The notes beneath the pieces were generated by a model. It was not told the origin of the DNA, made no database searches, and worked only from the letters and a program-made list of their open reading frames with translations. Below are positions 8,255-14,867 of a DNA stretch of 32,036 nt, in pieces. How positions within the stretch are numbered: position 1 is the stretch's first letter; the number at the start of each line of letters is the position of its first letter. Where the stretch lies: NCBI GenBank assembly GCA_014730275.1, contig WJIL01000081.1, positions 1 to 32,036 on the forward strand, in the 5' to 3' direction. The DNA comes from Candidatus Lokiarchaeota archaeon. GTDB lineage: Archaea; Asgardarchaeota; Thorarchaeia; Thorarchaeales; Thorarchaeaceae. The position numbers were made by a program, and so were the translations under genes.

Positions 8255-8635
8255 GTGCTGCCCTTGCCAAAGAACGAGCCAACACTGAGTGAGCTCGTTG
8301 ATATCATACGTGAATTCGTACGAGAACGGGATTGGGAACAGTTTCATAAGCCAAAATCTCTGGCCATATCGGCGGGGGTGGAGCTGGGCGAGCTTCTTGA
8401 GCTGTTTCAATGGCTTACTGATGAAGAAGTGGAACAAGCACTAAGTGAGGCTCAATATCGAGAGAAGCTATCCTATGAAATCGCTGACATCATGATTTAC
8501 CTTCTTAGGCTAGCTGATGTAGCTTCAATAGATGCATCGAGTGCGATTATGTCCAAGATGGACGTTAATCGAGAGAAGTATCCTGCAGCAGACGTAGAAG
8601 GCAGACGGCCTAGGGATCCTCGCCAGGCGCGGTGA
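8255..8635 (+). CDS. MazG-like / RS21-C6-type nucleotide pyrophosphohydrolase
   Basis: An all-alpha NTP pyrophosphatase of 126 residues, of the kind that hydrolyses non-canonical or surplus dNTPs (dCTP in the RS21-C6/dCTPP1 group) to the monophosphate and pyrophosphate. The family signature is intact. HKPKSLAISAGVELGELLEL provides the Mg-binding glutamates E43, E46 and E49, preceding FQW, and YEIADIMIYLL provides E75 and D78. The GTG at 8255 follows the upstream gene by 7 bases and has only a weak ribosome binding site (GAAGAG), so translation may depend on coupling. The last 26 bases overlap the 3' end of the convergent nitrilase gene, and the C-terminal tail (GRRPRDPRQAR) comes from that overlap. 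Confidence 0.88.
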   Translation: MLPLPKNEPTLSELVDIIREFVRERDWEQFHKPKSLAISAGVELGELLELFQWLTDEEVEQALSEAQYREKLSYEIADIMIYLLRLADVASIDASSAIMSKMDVNREKYPAADVEGRRPRDPRQAR

Positions 8636-9431
8636 GTCTTGAATACAATTCAGGTTTTCTATCCTTCAGTACATGATTCCGTGTGGTAATCATCTTATTG
8701 TCGGCTTGACTTGGATCAATATCTGTGAAAGCAATCCCGGTTTCTTCTTCGTCAAGGGAAACAAGAACCTCTCCTCCTGGATTTGTTATTTGGGATTGTC
8801 CCGAAAATGAAACACCTCGCTCTTCTCCGATTCGATTAGCTGTAGCGGTGAAAATCTTGTTTTCAATAGAACGTGTAATCATAGCTTTCTGACAGAAAGG
8901 CAGAACCAAATTAGCAGGATGTAGTATCACCTGTGCACCCTTGAGAGCGAGAATCCTTGCTGTTTCAGGAAAAGCCCAGTCGAAGCAAATCATCATACCA
9001 TATCGAAAACCACGATAGCTAAAAACAGGTGGTTCTTCAAATCCGGCGGCAAATATGTTCAGCTCATTATCAAACAAATGGATTTTCCTGTATTTTTCAA
9101 GCATCTTTCCATTGCCAAACGCAACAGAAGTATTGTAGAGATTGTCACCGTCCTGTTCACACATCCCGGATACCACCAAAGTGTTTTCTCTCGACCATTG
9201 GCTGAGCAGTTGACACGTCTTCCCTCCTGGGATTTCTTCACTATTCATAAGTGCCTCTTTCCTGTTCTTAAAGACGTAACCCGAATTTGCAAGTTCGGGA
9301 AGGACCAATATGTCTACGTTCTCTTCCTCTGCTCTGTACAAAGCCTTCTCCATTCTATTGAAATTGGTGCTGGGTTCGGATACAACCGGTTCTATCTGCG
9401 CAACACCAAGTCTGATTTTACCTCCTGTCAT
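8610..9431 (-). CDS. Carbon-nitrogen hydrolase (nitrilase superfamily)
   Basis: A 273-residue cytoplasmic hydrolase of the nitrilase superfamily, which cleaves amide or nitrile C-N bonds through a Glu-Lys-Cys triad. The triad is visible: E46 in LVLPELANSGY, K116 in KYRKIHLFD and C149 in GMMICFDWAFPE. The length and the HPANLVLPF and GQSQITNPGGEVL segments fit the N-carbamoyl/omega-amidase-type branches, but the exact substrate cannot be fixed. The ATG at 9431 is the first start. A GGAGGT inside codons 3-4 is not followed by a usable start and seems fortuitous. It is convergent with, and overlaps by 26 bases, the MazG-like gene. Confidence 0.9.
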   Translation of the reverse strand: MTGGKIRLGVAQIEPVVSEPSTNFNRMEKALYRAEEENVDILVLPELANSGYVFKNRKEALMNSEEIPGGKTCQLLSQWSRENTLVVSGMCEQDGDNLYNTSVAFGNGKMLEKYRKIHLFDNELNIFAAGFEEPPVFSYRGFRYGMMICFDWAFPETARILALKGAQVILHPANLVLPFCQKAMITRSIENKIFTATANRIGEERGVSFSGQSQITNPGGEVLVSLDEEETGIAFTDIDPSQADNKMITTRNHVLKDRKPELYSRLTAPGEDP

Positions 9432-9506
9432 TCTAACTCGTCTCTTACTGCCTTTGTTCCTTCAACAATATTTGATTTCTTCTTTCTTATGTGCTGTTTG
9501 AAGAAC

Positions 9507-9516
9507 CTATAGAAAA
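9507..9516 (+). promoter_or_regulatory. Possible TATA box for the 37-codon acidic gene
   Basis: ctatagaaaa sits about 50 bases before the ATG at 9564. A transcript starting about 25 bases downstream would leave a leader of roughly 25-30 bases containing the GGTGAT ribosome binding site. Inferred from position only. Confidence 0.3.
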
Positions 9517-9563
9517 GGCCATATTCCCCTCATGTCATATACGTAACAAAGGGTGATTCTGTA

Positions 9564-9677
9564 ATGTCGGAATCAAAGGAATCCAAGCCTGTTGTTGACG
9601 AGAGCTGGGATGATGTGCCTCTTCCTGAGGAATATTGGGGTGATGAGTTCGAAGATGATGAATTGGACGTGTGGTAA
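9564..9677 (+). CDS. 37-residue acidic, tryptophan-containing microprotein
   Basis: A micro-gene running from ATG to TAA with an excellent archaeal ribosome binding site, GGTGAT at 9552-9557, 6 bases before the start. Of 37 residues 15 are Asp/Glu and 2 are Lys. Trp is at 15, 25 and the very last position (37), with Tyr24 and Phe29. The first third is Ser/Lys-rich (MSESKESKP), the rest acidic-aromatic (ESWDDVPLPEEYW, DELDVW). It should be disordered when free. In composition it recalls small acidic adaptor proteins such as eukaryotic Sem1/DSS1 and acidic C-terminal tips that bind partners; this is resemblance, not shown homology. It ends 17 bases before the stop of the basic protein on the other strand. 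Confidence 0.65.
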   Translation: MSESKESKPVVDESWDDVPLPEEYWGDEFEDDELDVW

Positions 9678-9694
9678 CCCTCCGAGTTGCAACG

Positions 9695-10525
9695 CTATCG
9701 ATTTTTCATTATGTGCTTCTTCACTCTAAGAAGCCTGTTGTAGCTGCTGTGAATTTCTTTCTTGGCATCTAGCCCCCATATTCTGTAAAGAAGACTATAT
9801 TTAATGCGAAGGCGCCTTATCTGATTTCGCAAACTAGAGTAGGTAGATTTCAAGCTCTCTAGCTTGGTCTCTTGTTTCTTAGATCGTTCCAACAATCCCT
9901 TGATTCTTCTATTGAGCCGTTTCAGCTCGGTTCTTGATGCAGACGAGACCAACTCTTCAAGCACGTCATTACTTCTTGTTCCGAGTGGTCGAAGTCTTGT
10001 CCAACGAGAGACATAGGCGCCCGCCTCACGAAGGCTTTCGGATATCTTCTTTGCATCTAGTAACCCAAGTGTGCTCGCCTTTGAGTAGAAGCGTTTGTAG
10101 TCCTTTTTTCGTAGTTGAGGGAATAGAAGAACACCTCTGTGAATCTTGAGAGCTCCAGCTTTTTCACAGAGTCTTTGAACCTTCTTTCTTTGCTGCACAG
10201 TTGATTTGGGAAGAGAATATGCTACGATTTTGTATGCGAGAAACTCGTCTGGGGTTTCGAGGTTGTTTCCCTTTGGGATTTGACGAGCTCTGGTGAAGAT
10301 GATGTGGGTCACTTCTGACAGCAGCTTTTTGAGTTTCTTGGGATTTCCCCGCACAATGTACACGCCCCCTTCCTGTTTCTTGAGCGCGAAGTCAGATTTG
10401 AGAAACCTGGCTAGCTTTTCGTGTTGTTCCCCCTTTTTCGGAATGAGAAGGAGGTAGCGCTTCTGCTTACGCTTGGCTTCAATAGCTTCTCCATCATCAG
10501 CTATATTGAAATCGTAGACTGTCAC
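9695..10525 (-). CDS. Basic protein with ChrB N-terminal/Cas2-like domain
   Basis: A 276-residue, very basic protein (roughly 67 Lys/Arg against 27 Asp/Glu). Residues about 22-85 form an alpha/beta unit (RYLLLIPKKGEQHEKLARFL ... GGVYIVRG). Residues about 97-145 read AYKIVAYSLPKSTVQQRKKV ... GALKIHRGVLLFPQ, which resembles the start of the ChrB N-terminal domain, a ferredoxin-like fold related to Cas2 and PaaX: YSLP, then Arg-rich helix, then GA-x-x-x-x-x-GV-x-x-x-P. After REAGAYVSRWTRLRPL comes a long basic coiled coil (about 195-276), also as in ChrB. No chromate transporter (chrA) is nearby, so chromate sensing is unproven; a nucleic-acid-binding role is plausible. The start is GTG 10525 with a weak upstream site. 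Confidence 0.7.
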   Translation of the reverse strand: MTVYDFNIADDGEAIEAKRKQKRYLLLIPKKGEQHEKLARFLKSDFALKKQEGGVYIVRGNPKKLKKLLSEVTHIIFTRARQIPKGNNLETPDEFLAYKIVAYSLPKSTVQQRKKVQRLCEKAGALKIHRGVLLFPQLRKKDYKRFYSKASTLGLLDAKKISESLREAGAYVSRWTRLRPLGTRSNDVLEELVSSASRTELKRLNRRIKGLLERSKKQETKLESLKSTYSSLRNQIRRLRIKYSLLYRIWGLDAKKEIHSSYNRLLRVKKHIMKNR

Positions 10526-10805
10526 GGCACTATTCTTCCGCTCTTTGTCTGTTTAAACACTTTGCTGTAGATATTCCTCTTCGCTTACCAATAGTGACAA
10601 TTAGGGGAATTTCTCATATTTCCTAATCCATGTTTTAAATGGTTATTATTTGTTTTACTGTTGCTTTCGAAGTGGATAACTCTTATTTCCTTTCTATTAT
10701 TTCATCTGTGTCCTTATTCGATGGTTTATTCATTCATAAATTTGCTTTCCATCGACTGTATGTTTAACTCAATCGTTGGAGGGCCCTCTTCCTAGGTGAA
10801 AAATC
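10526..10805. other. AT-rich divergent intergenic region
   Basis: These 280 bases separate the basic protein (-) from the 31-codon acidic gene (+). I see no further gene. AT-rich elements that could be TATA boxes include ttttaaat near 10633-10640 and cataaattt near 10735-10743. The latter would give a leader of about 40 bases to the acidic gene. Confidence 0.4.
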
Positions 10806-10901
10806 GTGATCCGAATCGACGAAGATTGGGACAGTGACGATTGGGACGAAGATGACGACTGGGACGAAGATGACGACTGGGATGACGACGACGATTGGTA
10901 G
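10806..10901 (+). CDS. 31-residue Asp/Trp-repeat microprotein
   Basis: A micro-gene from GTG to TAG preceded by AGGTGA (10794-10799) at a spacing of 6 bases. After MIRI the peptide is almost only Asp, Glu and Trp: 21 of 31 residues are acidic, one is Arg, and Trp occurs at 8, 13, 19, 25 and 31, i.e. every 5-6 residues and at the C-terminus. Two exact copies of an 18-base unit encode DEDDDW (10845-10862 and 10863-10880), and a third diverged copy ends the gene. The downstream bidirectional terminator supports a transcript. It is likely disordered, and could bind a basic protein, metal ions or an aromatic-binding pocket; the basic protein at 9695-10525 is an obvious candidate partner. The antisense Ser-rich frame has no such signals. 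Confidence 0.6.
   Translation: MIRIDEDWDSDDWDEDDDWDEDDDWDDDDDW
10845..10898 (+). repeat. 18-base tandem repeat encoding DEDDDW
   Basis: gacgaagatgacgactgg is present twice without change (10845-10862, 10863-10880). A third unit (10881-10898) differs at synonymous and conservative positions and encodes DDDDDW. This points to growth of the gene by unit duplication. Confidence 0.85.
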
Positions 10902-10961
10902 GAGTCACCCGGTACAAAGTCCCTGTCACGCGTTCCCGTGAGAACATGAAAAAATGAAAAC

Positions 10962-11004
10962 GATTGTGAGCTGCTTTTTTGGCTCACAATCCCTTCTTGT
11001 TTTT
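10962..11004. terminator. Strong bidirectional terminator
   Basis: GATTGTGAGC (10962-10971) and GCTCACAATC (10982-10991) form a perfect 10-base-pair stem. On the plus strand it is followed by ccttcttgttttt. On the minus strand it is followed by TTTTCATTTTTTC. It therefore serves both the acidic micro-gene and the convergent phosphorylase gene, whose stop it abuts. Confidence 0.75.
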
Positions 11005-11863
11005 AGAAGAGCGCATTCTCCATTGCTGTCTGACAATCACAGCTGGCTTTTTCTGGAATCTTTGGAATGAGTTCGTAGGTTAGTTTCCTGACCCGCTCGA
11101 TATTGTCTGACATGGTTTTGAGGACCTGCTCGTGGGTAACATGGTGTTCTCCATAGACATCTTTGTCTGTAGGCATAGCTATTGATACAAAGCAGATACC
11201 CGCTTCACGAGCCAACGAGGTCTCTGGGTATGCAGTCATACCAATGACATCGAAACCTTGCTTATGGTAGAAGATCGATTCTGCATAGGTCGAGAATCTG
11301 GGACCATTGATGCAGACGTACGTTCCCTCTTCGTGAACTTTGTAGTCCAAGTCGTTTGCCGTCTCTATGGTCAGCTTGCGCATCTCTGGGCAATAAGGCT
11401 CTCCAAAAGGCAAGTGGGCAATTGTTCCACCATCAAAGAAAGTGTCCTCTCGCTGCCCGAAAGTCCTGTCGAAAATCTGATCTGTTATCACAAACTCGCC
11501 TAGGTCAATTTTCTCAGGCTGCAGGCTTCCACATGCGCAGGGGCTTATGATCCTCTTGACACCAAGACTCTTCATGCCCCACACATTGGCACGGTAGTTG
11601 ATTTTGTGGGGTGGTAAGTGGTGGTTTCTCCCATGTCTCGCCAGAAATGCTAGGGTCTTTCCTTTCACATTGCCAACAATGAAATTATCAGACGGAGCAC
11701 CATAGGGAGTGAACACCTTCACTTCGATTGGGTTATCTATGACTTCGGGATCATAATTCCCGCTGCCACCAAAAAGCCCGACTTCAATGGGCATTAGCTC
11801 CTCCAACTCTTCTCTCTTCTCCGGGTCCACCGGAACTAGCGACGGTTCAGCTTCAAAGGCCAT
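11003..11863 (-). CDS. mtnP: S-methyl-5'-thioadenosine phosphorylase
   Basis: A trimeric-type purine nucleoside phosphorylase family enzyme, 286 residues. MTAP splits methylthioadenosine, the by-product of polyamine synthesis, with phosphate to adenine and 5-methylthioribose-1-phosphate. Visible motifs are GLFGGSGNYD (29-38), the phosphate-binding RHGRNHHLPPHKINYRANVW (76-95), NGPRFSTYAES (186-196), GMTAYPET (208-215) and TDKDVY (232-237), where two Asp residues mark an adenosine-type rather than inosine-type specificity. An N-terminal extension of about 25 residues precedes the core. The ATG follows GGAG at a 12-base distance. The phosphoribosyltransferase lies 79 bases upstream on the same strand and could reuse the released base. 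An inosine/guanosine phosphorylase role is less likely but possible. Confidence 0.92.
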   Translation of the reverse strand: MAFEAEPSLVPVDPEKREELEELMPIEVGLFGGSGNYDPEVIDNPIEVKVFTPYGAPSDNFIVGNVKGKTLAFLARHGRNHHLPPHKINYRANVWGMKSLGVKRIISPCACGSLQPEKIDLGEFVITDQIFDRTFGQREDTFFDGGTIAHLPFGEPYCPEMRKLTIETANDLDYKVHEEGTYVCINGPRFSTYAESIFYHKQGFDVIGMTAYPETSLAREAGICFVSIAMPTDKDVYGEHHVTHEQVLKTMSDNIERVRKLTYELIPKIPEKASCDCQTAMENALF

Positions 11864-11910
11864 CTATAATCAACTCTCCTTTTGCTCTATTACTGCAACT
11901 CCCCTCCTCC

Positions 11911-11918
11911 CATAAATA
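11911..11918 (-). promoter_or_regulatory. Possible TATA box before mtnP
   Basis: On the minus strand the sequence CCTATTTATG lies about 50 bases before the mtnP start, which would place transcription start about 23 bases ahead of the ATG. It suggests mtnP has its own promoter in addition to read-through from the phosphoribosyltransferase. Confidence 0.35.
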
Positions 11919-11942
11919 GGTGACGAGCTGTGAGTCGGTGAT

Positions 11943-12611
11943 CTACTCCTTGAGTCGCCATCTCTTGTCTAGTGGGTATTCAATAATCCCTAGGTCGCCC
12001 ATATGCTGTTTGACTTTGGACAGGCGTTCATCTGAGAGAACTATATTATTGTACTCACGCAATTGCTTCTTGAGCTGTTGCGTGGTCATTTCGTCAGTAT
12101 TCTCTCCTTCAAATATTTTTGAAATTAATGAAGTTAAATCTTCGTAGAAGTTCCATGGAAAAATTTCCCATGCCCAGTTGATTGATATGCCGTAAAAGTC
12201 TGGTTCGAATTCTGACCCTTGAATGTGCATGAGGGTTGCAGACTTGACATCATCAGCATTTCCCTCATCCTTGACGTGATTGACAGCCAATGTCAGGCTT
12301 TGTCCAGTATCAGTGATATCGTCTACTACCAACACTTTCTTGCCTTCAAGATCTACCTTTATCGGACAGGTGAGTTTGGCCTCTCCGTCCTTTGTGGCTG
12401 TTACACCCCAATGATCGACCTTAACACTGTAGAGCTCCTTCACAGCTAGAAAATCGCACTGGAGCCTAGCGTGAACCCATCCTCCTCGTGCGACGCCCAC
12501 CACCGCGTCTGGTCGCCATCCGGAGTCCTTTATCTTTTGGCTGGTTTGATACGCGTATTGATATATATCATCGAAATCAAGCAGATAACAGAGCGGTCCT
12601 TTCAGTTCCAT
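11943..12611 (-). CDS. Type I phosphoribosyltransferase (purine salvage type)
   Basis: A 222-residue PRTase. The PRPP-binding loop VLVVDDITDTGQSL (93-106) is intact, and GVARGGWVHARL (39-50) matches the first phosphate-binding loop of the hypoxanthine/xanthine-type branch that is common in archaea. These enzymes join a free base to PRPP to give a nucleotide. Residues 160-222 form a C-terminal extension, with a helical segment and YPLDKRWRLKE at the end, that is not part of the minimal fold. The ATG at 12609-12611 follows AGGAG at about 10 bases. Its position next to MTA phosphorylase fits base salvage, but the base used cannot be determined by eye. Confidence 0.85.
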   Translation of the reverse strand: MELKGPLCYLLDFDDIYQYAYQTSQKIKDSGWRPDAVVGVARGGWVHARLQCDFLAVKELYSVKVDHWGVTATKDGEAKLTCPIKVDLEGKKVLVVDDITDTGQSLTLAVNHVKDEGNADDVKSATLMHIQGSEFEPDFYGISINWAWEIFPWNFYEDLTSLISKIFEGENTDEMTTQQLKKQLREYNNIVLSDERLSKVKQHMGDLGIIEYPLDKRWRLKE

Positions 12612-12737
12612 TTCGGAATTTCTCCTGGAATATCTCCATTGAATTCCATGCTGAAGGCACTAGCTGTCAGTTAAAAGCTTGATGCCCTCTCCATGGACAA
12701 ATCTGCACCGCTGTCCACATATTGGATCCATGTTCGC

Positions 12738-13595
12738 TTAGCGGAGCTGAATCGCAAGGCTATCCAGTTGACCGGGTAGGTATGCTATTCGTATTCTCTC
12801 CGAATCTCCCTCCTGCACGTGTTTTGCTTTTTTAAGAGGGAGGAAGAGGTGCCGCCACCCGTCTTCCATGGAAATAGTTGTCTCCTCATCGAGGTCAACT
12901 TCGAAATAGCCCACTACACCGGTCAAGATGCTCTCTTGCTGGATTGAAAATTCGAGTGTTTTGTCAACCTTTTCAGGGATAGTCTGCTTGGAGAAATCAA
13001 ATTTAGCCAGCAGATTGGTTTCGCTTAAAGGCGTAAACTGGTCTGACCCGACTGTTTGTGGGACTCTGGGAAAAACAAGCCCGTTCCATTTGAATCGCTC
13101 TAGTATCGAATGACATGATACTGGAACTGCATACACTCGTGCCCTTCTCGGCATGATTGTTCCTTCTTCCCGCAAGAAGCTCGATACAGCATGAAAAGAA
13201 GCCGTTACCTGCTGCTCCACAAGAAGCATAGATGAGAGCATTTCACAGATCACAACATCAGCTTTTTGTTCTGGTTTGAACTCAAGATAGTGGCTTGTTA
13301 CGAATTCCATTGTTTTGTCCAGATTGTTCTCTCGTGCAGCTTGCCTTGCGTATGCTATCGAGCTGGAGTTGATATCTATGGCTGTTACTTTTTCTGCTCC
13401 AGCTTGAGCAGCCAACAGGGAAAGTATACCGGAACCAGCACCCAGTTCAATAACGTAGTCGCCGTCGGTCACAGCATTTCCTATTGCGTGTGCAAATTTG
13501 CGAATCCTGTCTTTTTGGGACAAAAGGCTCACAGCATGAAGCTTCGCAAACGGTGTGGCATACTTTTTGGACTTCATGAGCTTTCTAGTTGCCAT
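12738..13595 (-). CDS. Class I SAM methyltransferase, protein arginine methyltransferase-like
   Basis: A 285-residue methyltransferase laid out like the PRMT core. The N-terminal helix HAVSLLSQKDRIRKFAHAI (20-38) parallels the PRMT region before motif I. Motif I VIELGAGSGILSLLAAQAGA (48-67) and TAIDINSS bind SAM. DVVICEMLSSMLLVEQ (113-128) has two glutamates, E118 and E127, at the exact spacing of the PRMT double-E loop. DGWRHLFLPL (245-254) sits where the THW loop occurs. The C-terminal half is beta-rich, as in the PRMT barrel. The double-E and the barrel argue for an arginine or similar guanidino substrate; the Thr-His-Trp motif itself is changed, so activity on arginine is an inference. 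It lies 126 bases upstream of the phosphoribosyltransferase. Confidence 0.85.
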   Translation of the reverse strand: MATRKLMKSKKYATPFAKLHAVSLLSQKDRIRKFAHAIGNAVTDGDYVIELGAGSGILSLLAAQAGAEKVTAIDINSSSIAYARQAARENNLDKTMEFVTSHYLEFKPEQKADVVICEMLSSMLLVEQQVTASFHAVSSFLREEGTIMPRRARVYAVPVSCHSILERFKWNGLVFPRVPQTVGSDQFTPLSETNLLAKFDFSKQTIPEKVDKTLEFSIQQESILTGVVGYFEVDLDEETTISMEDGWRHLFLPLKKAKHVQEGDSERIRIAYLPGQLDSLAIQLR

Positions 13596-13698
13596 AAGCT
13601 AATCTCTTTATAATCCGATTGACCAGCCTTCATGAAAGAAAGGCCAGCTGGATTCTCAGCCAGTATGGTACTCATCCATTACCGGGGATTCAAATCAA

Positions 13699-14859
13699 GT
13701 GACTTCCGAGGCCATAGAGGACGCAAAGCGAGCACTGGCTGAGTGCCGCTTTGAAGATGCTATTTCTATCCTAGAAGAAAACCTCGCGGAGGATGAAACT
13801 GATCCCGACACTCTGGTTCTCCTTGGAATTGCCTATGTCCAAGCTGAAAACGCTGAGAAAGCAGTAGATGTTTTGAAAACAGCAGATGAACTATTGGAAG
13901 AACATTGTGTGGTTTCTCTCTTTCTTGGTCGAGCACTTGAAGCTCTTGGACAACTCGACGAGGCAGAAATTCACCTAAGACGGGCTATTCGCCTTGACCC
14001 TGGTGAACCTGAAGCGTGGAAGGATGTAGGTAGAATTCTTCTGGCACAGAAGCGTTATGCTGAGCTGATTGAAACAGCTCGAGAAGCAGTGAGTCGGTTT
14101 TCTGGTAATGTCTATTTGAGGAGCCTATACGCAATTGGTCTTTACAGATTAGGGGACTACACTGGTGCCTGCCGCCAGTGGTACGAGGTCTACAAGCGAC
14201 GTCCTGAGTCTCTCCTAGCGTTGTCAAATTTCGCGTATATGCTTTTGAAACAAGGGCGTCTTACAAAGGTGAAAGCCTACATCGAACAGGCAACAAAAAT
14301 CGGTCCTAAGGACTCTCGAACCTTATTTTTGCAGGGTGAATTGAACCTACAAAAGAGAAACTTCCGAAAAGCCAAGGCCTTCTTCGAACAGGCACTGGAT
14401 AAGCAGCCCAAGAATCTGACACCTCTATCACGATTGGCGATAGTCGCCCACCATGAAGGGAAACCTGATAGGCGTGATGATTTAATCACCCAGATTCGTG
14501 AAATTGGGCGAGACAATCCCCATTCATGGAAAGCACTTGCCTATATCTATGAACAGCTTGGTCAAATCGAGAAGCTGGTTGATTACTTGCTATACTTTGT
14601 TAGCCAGAATCACTGTTCAGCTGCTCCTTGGGTGAAGTTGGCTGCAGCCTATGAGAAACTGGGTTCGGTAGATGAAGCTGAACACGCATGGACTATGTCA
14701 TTCAAGCTACGTCGGTATGTCAAGATCCATTGCAGGCACTGTGGAACGTACCTCCGATTACCCTATGAGAAAGAGGAAGGCTTCGATATTCATCGAGACC
14801 GAAATTGTCTAGAATGTAATTCGGTTATTCCAATGCCTGATGCACTTGCTGATATCTGA
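13699..14859 (+). CDS. TPR protein with C-terminal zinc ribbon
   Basis: A 386-residue soluble scaffold protein. Residues about 5-340 are tetratricopeptide repeats (for example CRFEDAISILEENLAEDETD, GQLDEAEIHLRRAIRLDPGE, RNFRKAKAFFEQALDKQPKN, GSVDEAEHAWTMSFKLRR). Residues 345-373 form a four-cysteine knuckle, C345-x2-C348 ... C370-x2-C373, typical of a small zinc ribbon, followed by a short acidic end. The combination suggests assembly of a complex with a nucleic acid or protein contact made by the ribbon. The start is GTG 13699, 7 to 10 bases after GGGGATT. The Nudix gene begins 8 bases after its stop, so the two should be one operon. Confidence 0.85.
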   Translation: MTSEAIEDAKRALAECRFEDAISILEENLAEDETDPDTLVLLGIAYVQAENAEKAVDVLKTADELLEEHCVVSLFLGRALEALGQLDEAEIHLRRAIRLDPGEPEAWKDVGRILLAQKRYAELIETAREAVSRFSGNVYLRSLYAIGLYRLGDYTGACRQWYEVYKRRPESLLALSNFAYMLLKQGRLTKVKAYIEQATKIGPKDSRTLFLQGELNLQKRNFRKAKAFFEQALDKQPKNLTPLSRLAIVAHHEGKPDRRDDLITQIREIGRDNPHSWKALAYIYEQLGQIEKLVDYLLYFVSQNHCSAAPWVKLAAAYEKLGSVDEAEHAWTMSFKLRRYVKIHCRHCGTYLRLPYEKEEGFDIHRDRNCLECNSVIPMPDALADI

Positions 14860-14867
14860 TATGTAGA

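Noticed and set aside
9420-9430. GGAGGT inside the start of the nitrilase-family gene as a second ribosome binding site
   Set aside because: No ATG, GTG or TTG follows in frame at a usable distance.
10769-10987. Minus-strand 72-codon frame rich in Ser/Gln
   Set aside because: It is the antisense of the Asp/Trp repeat gene and its terminator; no ribosome binding site, and the plus strand has a good one.
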